From positions 124,001-188,000 of the forward strand of contig JAUZTG010000044.1 in assembly GCA_030734395.1 (NCBI GenBank): DNA of 64,000 nucleotides. Reading direction: 5' to 3'. The stretch comes from Sarocladium kiliense (Eukaryota; Ascomycota; Sordariomycetes; Hypocreales; Sarocladiaceae). The number at the start of each line of letters is the position of its first letter. The first letter of the stretch is position 1. Shown here piece by piece: positions 21,094-30,160 of this stretch. Position numbers and translations under genes: made by a program. The notes under the pieces were generated by a model. That model was not told the origin of the DNA. It made no database searches and worked only from the letters and a program-made list of their open reading frames with translations.

Positions 21094-24000
21094 CAGGGCT
21101 CCTAATAGTGTAACCGGTCCGTTTCAAACGTCCAAACCGTCTTATCAGTCCTTCTGCTTCCCTCGAACCGAACCGCCGGTTCGTCCGAATATCGCGAACC
21201 GGACTATTAGTCTGTTCGCAATCACCAGACCGGACCATCACATAAACCGCGGTTCAGACTATTAGTCCGGTATACGATAAATGTTCTTGCGCCTTCCAGA
21301 TATGCCCTCGCCCGCCATCTGAGCAGCGGTTTCTTTGGTGGCCCATCATTGCCTCATCTTACTAGCTAAGTGCTCTTCATTCGACCGATTCATTGAGCAT
21401 CGATTCGCAGCCCGCGACTTTCGGAACGGCATAGCCGCACTGGAACTTAGCTTAGCTGGTCCTATGTGTATAACGCGCTGGATCTGTAGTCTTACCTCGG
21501 GAGGGAATACGATGGCGCTCTTGTCCCAGGACCGTAGGCATTCCAGAACATTCAGGGTTTCAATACTCATGGATCCTCGCTGGTCGGTTACCGAACTTTT
21601 AGCCCGGGATAAAAGGCGCTCCGTCTCAGTAGACATCGATGCGATGGAGAGGATATCAACCGCCATCACAGACAGACTGGGGAATCTCTGCCTTTGCGCT
21701 GATTCCAACCACCATTTCAGGGGGTCTGATATCATCATCACAGGTTCTCGACAGTAGACGTCGTATTCGTCATCATCCGTGTTGAATATCGTGGCCTTTT
21801 GCTCCTTCATCCACAGTTTATATCTGTTTGGTCGACCATTGGTAGGCTCCTGCGAAATTCCTTGTCGCATCGCAGGACATGAGGTGGTGGATTTGTACAT
21901 CTCCCTCCACAGCTGCCCAACCCGGGCTTTCGCTCTCTCGACCCAATCGTTTCTATCCTTCCAAGTCCTTTCCATGTATGCCCACTTGAGAGAAGGATGC
22001 AATACCGTCGCCGCCGAATAAACCGGGGAGTCTTCCGTTGCTTCGTAGTAATCGGCGAGTTTGGCCCACGCCGTCTCCATCATTGTGGCCAAGTGGGGGG
22101 CATTGGTAGTCTCTCTAGCGGACTCGATGTGGTGCAGCAGATAATCCATAGTAGGCAAGACGTCAGATATTGAAGACGTGGCTACCCCTTCGTTGGCTAC
22201 CGTTGCATCGTAAAATGGCTCCAGAAACTTGCACGTCTCGGCCAACGTTGCCCAATCGGAGGCAGTAAGGGCATCCTCCTGTAGTGCAGGTTCCTGCGCA
22301 CAGAATATTGTGACTGCCTGCCGAACCCTCGGCCTTAGAGCCCATTCCACCATCTTGTACCAAGAATTCCAGCGAGTATCATTGTCGCGACGCAATTTGA
22401 GGCCATCTGCGAGGGTCGTGAATGTGTGAAGTCGCTGAGGGGTGCAGGCTATGTAAACCACGATATTATGAAGCTTGCCAATTGCCCCACGTTTTCTCCA
22501 CTGCGCAACTTGATCGTTAGAAGGCCCGTGGTAAGGGCCGGTGGTCGGTGGTCTCTTCCCGACGAGGAATTCCATTACGGCAAGATTAATTATGTGTCCT
22601 AGGCAGCGAAGCCTGTGATGGAAAGGGTCGTAGAAGACATTGAACTCCCGTTCCAGGTCGTCGGAAACCCTGTCGATCATGGTGTTCACGTTGCTAGCAT
22701 TATCCATCATGAAGTACCCAACTTTCGATGCGATTCCATATTCCCGTATGAACTCCATAACAGCCTCGGCCATGTTCTCGCCGCTGTGCTGTCCCTCCAG
22801 CTCCTTGATTCTCACCACAAGGCACTGGAGGCCATGATCTTCGGTCACAAACTGGACTGTGAAGCCTATCACACCCAGGCAATTTGGTGACGTCCAATTG
22901 TCAGGAACGATGTGTATCGACGAAACGGCATTTTGCAAGGCTCGCTTAACGGACTCTTTTTTGACGTCGTAACTCCGCTGTAGGTCGTTCTTGATCGTGT
23001 CGGCAGATCTCGGGAGAAGGTCGTCAGCCGCCGGAAGGATGTACCGGATCAGGTCGCGGAAGTGGTCCTGTTCGACATGAGAAAACGGAAGGCTGCAAGC
23101 CACTGTGTAGCGGCAGTACAACTCGCGTAAACTGCTTTGATCTAACACATCTACTTCTGCGGTCACTTTGCGTTTCTTCGTCGGATTGGAACCATATCCA
23201 GCCAGAAAGGCAACGATACTCCCAAGGCGGCTCTCTGCCACCCCTCGAGTGGCCTCGAGCTTGTCAGAGATCACTATTTTGTGCTCTTTGCGCAAGTGGT
23301 TGGTGATCGTGGACGAGCCGCCAGAGTACTTGTATCGTTTGTCCTTTTTCTTATCAAAGCAAGGCTGGCAGTGCCACCATCTTGTGCCATCTGGGTCAAC
23401 CCAGGCCTCCGGAGTGGCTTTACCTTCCTCTACCCGGCAATGGAGCCATATGGGAGGCGTCTTGCGGCGAAAATGGCTAGGGGACGCTTCCACCGATGCT
23501 GCTAGAGAATGTGTGCTCGCCTGGAGGTCGGAGTCGTACGGGTGGCTGAGGTTGGTAATAGCACTACTGGCATCCGCGAGTTCCGACACTGAAGACATTG
23601 CGTAGTGGGCGGCGGCTCCTGCAAAGGCGCATATGGAACGTAAGTCGAAGAGAACGCCGGCACAGACCGGTTGCTGGAGGAGTTCCTGTCCTGCTGATGC
23701 TCCATGGCTCAAGAGTTCATGTCCAACAATGCCCACCAGCGTGACGACCAAGGCACGGCCGTTCTTCCTCGCCCTAAAACGTCAAGAGCCAATGGCCGCC
23801 AGCGCAATCACGCTTCGCTGGCAAGAAAAAGCAACGGACCATGTTGTTGTCACAAAAAGCAATGGACACGAGTGAAAGCCCAGCGCGGGAAAGCAAGAAC
23901 GCGCAAGGAACGGAGGCTCTCGCGTCAGATTGGCGTCGGGCGTCAACTCGATGGGCGAACACGGACGGACATAACCCACGGATGGTAGAGCGCTACCCTA

Positions 24001-24452
24001 GAACCTTCGCATAATCCGGAAGTAATTTCGCACGTTAATTTTACGCAGCATTTCTGGGGAGGGGACGTGTTGGCCGGTTCTCGGATGCCTTTGTCTTGGG
24101 TCAATGCTGATGCAGGAACCAGCATATCGCTGGGAAGGTCATGCGTTGGGTTGGGCACGGAGCACCAGGGGAAGCATATTTCAGGGCAGCTCTCCAGGAG
24201 CTACGGCAGGTCCGATTATTGTGCGCCCCGGTAACCGCTGGCGCCATCGCCCCACGTCCGGTAGCAAACTATTAGTGTGACCGACGGTCCAGGTCTTCGG
24301 AACCGAACCGGCGGTCTAGTGCGCTCGATCCAAACCGGACCGCCGGTTCAGTCCCATAGACTGGGACCGCACTATTAGTCCACGGACTAATAGTCCAATC
24401 CGCGGTTTGCACTAATAGTCCGTCTTAGCGGTCTGCACTATTAGGAGCCCTG
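21094..24452 (-). mobile_element. hAT transposon B, complete ends and open transposase
   Basis: Both ends start with the same 17 bases, CAGGGCTCCTAATAGTG, at 21094 on the plus strand and ending at 24452 on the minus strand. Subterminal zones on both sides (21110-21275 and 24260-24440) repeat ACTATTAGTCC and CCGGTTC motifs in both orientations. Length is 3359 bp. The 8-bp flanks differ (GCTGTCGA on the left, CTGCTACC on the right), so a target duplication is absent. Left flank is hAT A, right flank is the 3' end of the styrene-oxide-isomerase-like gene. Ends and transposase together make this the best candidate in the window for an active DNA transposon. Confidence 0.85.
21346..23598 (-). CDS. 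hAT transposase B, intact
   Basis: The start chosen is the ATG at 23598 (MSSVSELADASS), giving 750 residues; the frame is open for a further 51 codons upstream. Residues about 75-130 hold a BED-type zinc finger (WHCQPC, then NHLRKEHK). The RNase-H-like core shows SIHIVPDNWTSPN, VGYFMMDNASNV and LRCLGHIINLAV, followed by KRGAIGKLHNIVV. The C-terminus has a hAT dimerisation block (DPLKWWL, then SIASMSTETERLLSRAKS). No stop or frameshift interrupts it. It differs in sequence from both the 10-13 kb element and hAT A, so three hAT lineages are present in one 14-kb stretch. Confidence 0.85.
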   Translation of the reverse strand: MSSVSELADASSAITNLSHPYDSDLQASTHSLAASVEASPSHFRRKTPPIWLHCRVEEGKATPEAWVDPDGTRWWHCQPCFDKKKDKRYKYSGGSSTITNHLRKEHKIVISDKLEATRGVAESRLGSIVAFLAGYGSNPTKKRKVTAEVDVLDQSSLRELYCRYTVACSLPFSHVEQDHFRDLIRYILPAADDLLPRSADTIKNDLQRSYDVKKESVKRALQNAVSSIHIVPDNWTSPNCLGVIGFTVQFVTEDHGLQCLVVRIKELEGQHSGENMAEAVMEFIREYGIASKVGYFMMDNASNVNTMIDRVSDDLEREFNVFYDPFHHRLRCLGHIINLAVMEFLVGKRPPTTGPYHGPSNDQVAQWRKRGAIGKLHNIVVYIACTPQRLHTFTTLADGLKLRRDNDTRWNSWYKMVEWALRPRVRQAVTIFCAQEPALQEDALTASDWATLAETCKFLEPFYDATVANEGVATSSISDVLPTMDYLLHHIESARETTNAPHLATMMETAWAKLADYYEATEDSPVYSAATVLHPSLKWAYMERTWKDRNDWVERAKARVGQLWREMYKSTTSCPAMRQGISQEPTNGRPNRYKLWMKEQKATIFNTDDDEYDVYCREPVMMISDPLKWWLESAQRQRFPSLSVMAVDILSIASMSTETERLLSRAKSSVTDQRGSMSIETLNVLECLRSWDKSAIVFPPEVRLQIQRVIHIGPAKLSSSAAMPFRKSRAANRCSMNRSNEEHLASKMRQ

Positions 24453-24455
24453 CTG

Positions 24456-25133
24456 CTACCTGCCAAAGCTTTCTGCCTGCGCTCCAAGTCTGGTTGATTT
24501 CGTCCTGTCTGAAGATTTCTTTCGCCTGCCAGTCAGGGTTAATGAGACAGAGGTCGCTGCCATTTTGACAACGAACGCCAAGGCAGCTCCCAGGATGATC
24601 GGCCATCGTTGTGATCCATGCGCCTTGCGGCGTGACGCTTTCCCGCCGGGCTGAAGAATGGCTTTGAAACCGAGACTTGTAAGAGTATAGAGCAACACAA
24701 CGTTTGTCAAATAAGTTGGACCGAGGGCGAGCCAACTGTATGCGTTCGCAGGGCCGAGTCGGGTAGTTCCGAAAGCCTGTCCACGGTTAGGAGATAAATT
24801 TGCGAAGTAGTAGAATCCAACGTTGGCCCATGCTGAAGTCGCGACTATCCAGCACACCCGTTTGGCGCTGATATCGGAAAGGCTCAGATACGGGATTGCG
24901 ACAGCTAACAAAATGACCATCCACGCATTCGAAAGCGGCCCGGTATGAGTCTTGAGCCATCCTGATTCGGTGCCAGGAAGGCTGAACTCGTAAAGTCGAC
25001 CTCGCATGTATTCGAATCCGCCAATCATGTACCACGCGGTGAACAAACCGCCGATGAGGCCAGAGACCAAGATCAAAAGTCCATGGCCAATCAAGACGCG
25101 CCTCAGTGCATCTTGTTCAGGCGAGACATTCAT
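24456..25133 (-). CDS. Styrene-oxide-isomerase-like integral membrane protein
   Basis: Starting at the ATG at 25133 (MNVSPEQ) the gene encodes 225 residues. It resembles bacterial styrene oxide isomerase (StyC), a small four-helix, haem-b-containing membrane enzyme that rearranges epoxides to aldehydes. Matching blocks, from family knowledge: residues 59-72 (WLKTHTGPLSNAWM) hold the haem-ligand His (63) and active-site Asn (69). Residues 102-118 (WANVGFYYFANLSPNRG) hold the Tyr (108). The position of the family's catalytic Asp is Ser100 here. Four hydrophobic segments lie at about 14-40, 70-85, 92-112 and 130-160; a fifth, C-terminal one (178-200) is additional. A bacterial origin or a fungal subfamily are both possible. 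The stop lies 3 bp from hAT B, and the start 110 bp from a Fot/pogo element, so native ends are uncertain. Confidence 0.75.
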   Translation of the reverse strand: MNVSPEQDALRRVLIGHGLLILVSGLIGGLFTAWYMIGGFEYMRGRLYEFSLPGTESGWLKTHTGPLSNAWMVILLAVAIPYLSLSDISAKRVCWIVATSAWANVGFYYFANLSPNRGQAFGTTRLGPANAYSWLALGPTYLTNVVLLYTLTSLGFKAILQPGGKASRRKAHGSQRWPIILGAALAFVVKMAATSVSLTLTGRRKKSSDRTKSTRLGAQAESFGR

Positions 25134-25243
25134 GAGGACGAGAGAGTGGTAAACGTCCGCAAGTAAAACTAAGAACAATTGAATGTGGGATTGTTTCATT
25201 AGCTGGCAAGAGATGTGAATAAGGAAGCAAAAAGAAATGGATA

Positions 25244-27136
25244 ACGTGATTGATAAGCGAATGTCCCAGACAAGCGAATGTCCCAGACAAGCGAATGTCC
25301 CAGACAAGCGAATGTCCCATAAATCTCAACACCACGAACAAGATCTTCAATTAACACACAACTGATCATCCGATCAGTTCAAACTAATCGCTATCCTCAT
25401 CCCCAGATGCCTTTATCTTAGCCTGACATGTTCGTAAATTATGGCCGGCCTTCCCGCACACACTACAATGCCTTACACCTAGCTGCACCGACCTTGCCCG
25501 ACCACCTCTCCTTGACGATTCAGCTGCTACCTGCAAATCTATATCCTTCTGATCAATTGATGCTTGACCTTCCCCCACTGTCATGGTCCCTCCATTCCGT
25601 AGGCGGGTCATTTTCTCTCTCCGGCGCCGGCTAAGGATGTGGTTAGCATCTCGAAGATCCCGGACCTCCATCCTCAATAACGCCATCTCGTGCTGATGTG
25701 CCTTCAAACCCTTGGTCATTGACATCATAGCGTCAATTATTGATGCTGGGGAGCTACTCTTGTGTCTCCTGATTCGCTTCTCAAGGTAGGCGGACTGAGA
25801 TTCAGTCTCCTTGATCGTCTTGGGGGTCTTTGAGACCCAAGGGTCAGGAAGCTCCGGAGTCCCCTCGGGAGGCGTTGGAGTGTGTAGCTTCACATCCAGC
25901 TTTGAGATCACATGGTCCGCATCTAGAGGGGTAAGTCCAGCCCCTCTAAAGCCGCCCTTGATATTGCTTTCGGTCATTGTGGCTCGGAATGCAGCGTGGA
26001 AGGCGCTAAGGAACTCAGTCTTTGATACGTGTGTTATAGAGCATTTGATCAGATGTTCTATTTCTCGACCGTATGCCTTTTTGAGCGGCCAAAGCAGCCC
26101 ACATCAAGAGGCTGGAGCAGGTGAGATGAATGAGGAGGCATGCAGAGCGTGATAACCTTGTTCTCCTTGCAATATGCCTCGAACTCGGCAGAGTGGTGGC
26201 TTTCATGCCCGTCAAGGATCAGAAGACGATAGGCACTATTTGATCGCTTCTCTGTATGTTGGTTGAAGTGTTTTAGCCATAGGAGACCCGTGGCATTATC
26301 GGTCCAGCCGTTTTTTGTAGTTGCGATAGCCCAGTTGCTAGGGAGAGTGCTTCCTTGATACCAGCTTGAGAGGTGATACTGGCCTGTAACAACGATGAAC
26401 GGCGGCGCTGCCCAGCCCTGCGCAGAGATCGATTGAATGACTGTAACCCATTCCCGATTTCCAGGCTGGACCTTTTTCGGGTTCCCACGCCTTTCTGCGC
26501 CTGTGACAACCATGCCGCTTGCAATAACGCCCATCATAAAGCCTGTCTCGTCGAAGTTGTGGATATCTTCTGATCGGATGCCATACTTCGCGATTGTGTT
26601 CGCTACAAGTCGGAACCACGCGTTTATAGCGACTGGATCTTCGCATTTAGCCCTCTGGTAGTCATATCTGCGAAAGAAACGCGTCTTGAGCTCTGGTTGC
26701 CGCTTGATGAAATTCCCTGCCCAGCGCTTGCCGACGGGTGACGCGTCGCGGTCGATGCGCAACAGATTGGCCATTTCTTCAACACCACTGATCCGAGGAG
26801 AAAATCCTCGCGAATCTAGATCGAGTATATACTCAACTAGCTTCTGTTCTTCAAGATCGGATAGTTTCCGCGAATTGGCCATGATATCGCTTCGAGGCTG
26901 CATGCCCTGTCGACGGCGGCCCAGCTTCTTCTTACACACCTGGTAGACCTGGGCTGCGCGTCGCACGCTTAGCCCTGGGTCTTTTTGAAGGGCTTGAAGC
27001 GCTAGATTAATGCTAGCCTCATCATGTGGCACTGGCATGTTTGGTTGTCATAAATCAATTGATTGAATGATGATGGCGTAGAAGGATCGATTTGTGGGAC
27101 ATCCGCTTGTCTGGGACATTCGCTTATCAATCACGT
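25244..27136 (-). mobile_element. Fot/pogo DNA transposon 2, with iterated subterminal repeats
   Basis: Inverted repeats begin ACGTGATTGATAAGCGAATG at 25244 and end with the complement at 27136, flanked by TA at 25242-25243 and 27137-27138. Length is 1893 bp. Inside the left end a 17-bp unit (AAGCGAATGTCCCAGAC) is repeated about four times (25256-25319); the right end has only two copies, one with a base change. Such iterations are candidate transposase-binding sites. Confidence 0.9.
25384..27038 (-). pseudogene. Fot/pogo transposase 2, one frameshift
   Basis: The start is at 27038 (MPVPHDEASINLAL). The organisation equals that of the 5.5-7.3 kb element: CENP-B-type helix-turn-helix, DDE domain (NFDETGFMMG, LDGHESHHS, PLDVGCFG) and a C-terminal CCHC knuckle (CSVCGKAGHNLRTC). 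The frame breaks at about 26089-26093, where the first element reads GGCCC and this one GGCC, a single lost C. Reading then continues in a second frame to 25384. The two transposases are related but clearly diverged, and each lost its frame at a different point. Confidence 0.85.
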
Positions 27137-27600
27137 TACCGAGTCAGTCCAGTAAGCTTAAAAGCTTACCGAGGCAGTCTAGTAAGGTAGCCGCCACTCG
27201 CTTATTCGCGATCGCCGTCTTACCGGCAATGTCGCCTTCGCCGTAAGGCGGCCTGCCAAGCTTTCGCTTGTTATTTGTGCCAAGGCTTTCTTCCGTCCAC
27301 TAGGAGCTCGCCCTGGGACCATGTGCGTTTATAAGAAGATTTGAGAGGCCGAGGGACATCGAAGAGTCTACGCCTTCGATGACTTCCAGGCTGTTTTTCT
27401 GCGCAGCCGTGCCGCCCACGTGCGAGGCCGCGAACATGCCCGTGATGCGATGTAGAAAATATAAACCCTTTTAAGATGAATCAATTCTCACACAGTTTTT
27501 GATTTATCCCGACAGTCTCAAATCTACTATCATTCTTTGTCTCGGAGTTCTTCATTCCAGAGCGACACGATTACACTTGCGCCGCTGCCCTCCAGCCACG
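27137..27600. other. Intergenic with a short repeat pair
   Basis: Just outside the Fot/pogo right end, TTACCGAG(T/G)CAGTC(C/T)AGTAAG occurs twice (about 27136-27157 and 27166-27186) around an AAGCTT palindrome. The rest is the presumed promoter and leader of the phosphate symporter gene. No other gene is seen. Confidence 0.45.
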
Positions 27601-29334
27601 ATGCTCGACGATGTCACCTGGATCATTGGCTTGATATCCATTGCACTTTGCGCAAGTGCTTTTGGTAACGGTGCCAACGATGTTGCCAACGCCTATGCGA
27701 CTTCGGTCGCTGCTCAGTCCCTGACCCTCGTCCAAGTCGGCATCCTCGCCATGTTCACGGAGTTCATCGGCGCCGTAGCGCTCGGCTCTCGCGTCACCAG
27801 CACTATCAAGAGCGGCATCATTGATATCAATCGATTTAGTGCCACTCCTTCCGTGTTTGTGCTGGCCATGGGCTGCGCCGAGGTCGGCAGTGCTACATGG
27901 CTTCTGGCTGCGACAAAAATGGGCTTCCCCGTCTCGACAACACAGACTATCGTTGGCGCCCTAGTCGGTGCTGGCCTTGCCTCCCAGGCGTCTGTGACCT
28001 GGGAGTGGACGGGTGGCAGTGTCACTCAGGTTGCCGCTTCTTGGGGAATCGCTCCTTGTCTATCTGCGGCCTTCTCCGCGATCCTCTTCTCGACAATGAA
28101 GTACACTATCCTCGAACGCAACGATCCCTTTAAGAAAGCCATGCGGGCCATACCCTTCTACTTCGCATTCACATGTGCTGTGCTGGCTCTGTTCTTCGTC
28201 ATGGAAATTCCTGTCAGCCCCGGCATTGAGGGAGAGGGTGCTTTGCATCCCGGCGTTACGGTCGGCATCATCCTGGGGGTTTTTTTCGGCACCCTTGCTA
28301 TCTCTTATGTGTTCTTTGTGCCATACTTCAAGGCCAAGCTTATTCGTCAGGACCACAGGCTCCGCCTCTACCATGTTGTCCTCGGCCCGCTGTTACTTCG
28401 CGAAAACCCCCCACTATTCTGGCCTGCGAAGGACAATACGCCAGTCATTGACTACTACTCCACTGGCCTTACAGAGGAAGATGGTCCCGATGGCATCCTC
28501 AAGAAAAATTCCCCTGCTGCTGAGAAAACTGCTGGTTCCACAAACAACGACAGCGATAACGCAGCTGCCTCAGGTGGGAAGACACTGAGTGATGCCGAGA
28601 CTGGCGCCCCTCAAGGTGGAATGATCACGAAGACGACGGCCAAGAAGCCCGAGCCCGAGGAGCGATGGCTCAAACCATTCAAGCATCTCCCTATCTACAA
28701 CCCGACGCGTCTCTGGGCCATGTTGAAGTATTTTTTCCTGCAGGGAGTCTCCCGGGATTGCGTCACCCACGCTTCTATCGAGCTGGCAGGCGTCCATTCC
28801 CGAGCCAAAAAGTACGACAATCGCGTTGAGCATCTGTGGACATACGCCCAGGTCCTGAGCGCCATGATCATGTCCATATCTCACGGTTCTAACGATGTTG
28901 CAAACGCCCTTGGCCCCTGGGTGGGAGCCTATAACACCTGGCAGACGGAAACGGTCGAGAAGAAGGCTGATACGCCTGTCTGGATTATTGTTGTCGCCGG
29001 TTTTCTTCTAGGCGCCGGCTTCTGGTTCTTCGGATACCACATTATTCGCTCCCTTGGAAATAAGATCACGCAGATGAGCCCCGTACGAGGCTTCGCTGCC
29101 GAGCTTGGCGCTGCCATCACTGTGCTGCTCGCCTCCAGTCTGGGTCTTCCCGTGTCCACTACCCAGTGCATCACAGGAGCTGTTATTGGTGTTGCTGCTA
29201 TGAACATGGACCTCGGGTCCATCAACTGGAAGCAACTTGGCTTTATCTTCTGCGGCTGGGTTCTGACACTGCCTGCGGCTGCTTTGATTTCCGGTCTTCT
29301 GCTTCTCATGGCTCTCAATGCGCCATCGTTCTAA
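27601..29334 (+). CDS. pho89: Na+/phosphate symporter, PHO89/PiT family
   Basis: High-affinity phosphate uptake coupled to Na+ at the plasma membrane. The single-exon frame gives 577 residues from MLDDVTWIIG. The two PiT signatures are present, GNGANDVANAY near residue 24 and SHGSNDVANALGPW in the second half, each followed by a PVSTTQ motif (GFPVSTTQTIVGA and GLPVSTTQCITGA). This is the internal repeat of the family. About ten to twelve hydrophobic segments flank a hydrophilic loop (about residues 290-370) with an acidic, Ser/Asn-rich stretch. The frame is also open upstream to 27499, but the ATG at 27601 starts exactly at the conserved N-terminus. Fungal homologues are Neurospora PHO-4 and yeast Pho89, induced by phosphate starvation and alkaline pH. 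Confidence 0.93.
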   Translation: MLDDVTWIIGLISIALCASAFGNGANDVANAYATSVAAQSLTLVQVGILAMFTEFIGAVALGSRVTSTIKSGIIDINRFSATPSVFVLAMGCAEVGSATWLLAATKMGFPVSTTQTIVGALVGAGLASQASVTWEWTGGSVTQVAASWGIAPCLSAAFSAILFSTMKYTILERNDPFKKAMRAIPFYFAFTCAVLALFFVMEIPVSPGIEGEGALHPGVTVGIILGVFFGTLAISYVFFVPYFKAKLIRQDHRLRLYHVVLGPLLLRENPPLFWPAKDNTPVIDYYSTGLTEEDGPDGILKKNSPAAEKTAGSTNNDSDNAAASGGKTLSDAETGAPQGGMITKTTAKKPEPEERWLKPFKHLPIYNPTRLWAMLKYFFLQGVSRDCVTHASIELAGVHSRAKKYDNRVEHLWTYAQVLSAMIMSISHGSNDVANALGPWVGAYNTWQTETVEKKADTPVWIIVVAGFLLGAGFWFFGYHIIRSLGNKITQMSPVRGFAAELGAAITVLLASSLGLPVSTTQCITGAVIGVAAMNMDLGSINWKQLGFIFCGWVLTLPAAALISGLLLLMALNAPSF

Positions 29335-29644
29335 GATTACTAAACTTTGGTCAATGTGGGAATTTGAGATTCAGTGCTGTGTACGTTAGACAAGAAACTG
29401 TTTACTTGATAGAGTATTTGCCTGCTTTATTAAAGCACTGTCTTTACCACGGCGATGTGGCAAAACCCATCCATCGCCATCAAGAGCCACAATCCATACG
29501 CAGCTATTAATTGTTCATACGCAACTATCTATACGCAGCTGTCTATTAATGAGCTTCCGCTTGATGTCAACGCAATTTGTTTGGCCGCTCATGGATTCTG
29601 CGATATTCGAGCACTGAGTTGTAATCCGCATGCTCATACTTAGA
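29335..29644. other. 3' region of the phosphate symporter gene
   Basis: No gene. Several TATACGCAGC/CATACGCAAC-like short repeats occur at 29490-29540. A second faint scrap of LINE 3' sequence may lie at 29555-29600. Confidence 0.4.
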
Positions 29645-30160
29645 ATTGCCGAGCTGCAGAGAATGTGTTTGAAGTCAACGCATGGTTGTTTGCCTGCCCA
29701 CATTTTATGTCGTTCTTTTGCCCAGTGTCAGCATTCCTGGAGGACGTGCCTCACGGTCTGTGGGCCATAGCTGCATTGGCATTTGTCTGTACCAGCTTTG
29801 TTCGAATATAGCGAGGTATGCGTAGGCAAATCCTGCTCGTACGCATCTGGGTGATGGCAGAGCTGATCGCTCTGTGTGTTCCGGCGTGAAGGTCGAGTGT
29901 CGCCTTGCCTGGTTTGAGCCTTAGCTTGAACAGCTAGCTCTGTGCCGTGCTTGGCCTTTTCCCTGGAAGCTTCCCACTCGATCTTCATGGTCTTGCGTGT
30001 GATCGATTTCTTTGTTACCATGAAGGCCCCAAGCGTTTCCGGTTCTGGTTCCTCCGGGCTGTTCTCTTCCGCTCCCTTGGCTGCTCGGTCCGCGGCTTCG
30101 TAGCCCGGCACCCCGACATGCGCCGGGATCTCACGGAATTCGACCTTTACGGCATCGGAG
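29645..30160 (-). mobile_element. 5'-truncated LINE fragment (Tad-like)
   Basis: The minus strand encodes a degraded RNase H end and C-terminal tail (GYEAADRAAK, then ITRKTMKIEWEASREKAKHG, then GPQTVRHVL). These match residue for residue blocks of the LINE ORF2 at 58.5-62.4 kb. Only about 0.5 kb remains, the typical product of incomplete reverse transcription plus decay. It lies downstream of the phosphate symporter gene. Confidence 0.8.

Noticed and set aside
21094..21241. N-terminal 50 residues of the hAT A open frame
   Set aside because: They are the translation of the hAT B terminal and subterminal repeats, not transposase.
25133..25307. Longer N-terminus for the isomerase-like ORF (to 25307)
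   Set aside because: The extra 58 codons read into the terminal repeat of the Fot/pogo element from about 25244 and show the repeated LGHSLVWDIRLS translation of its iterations. The family N-terminus fits the ATG at 25133.
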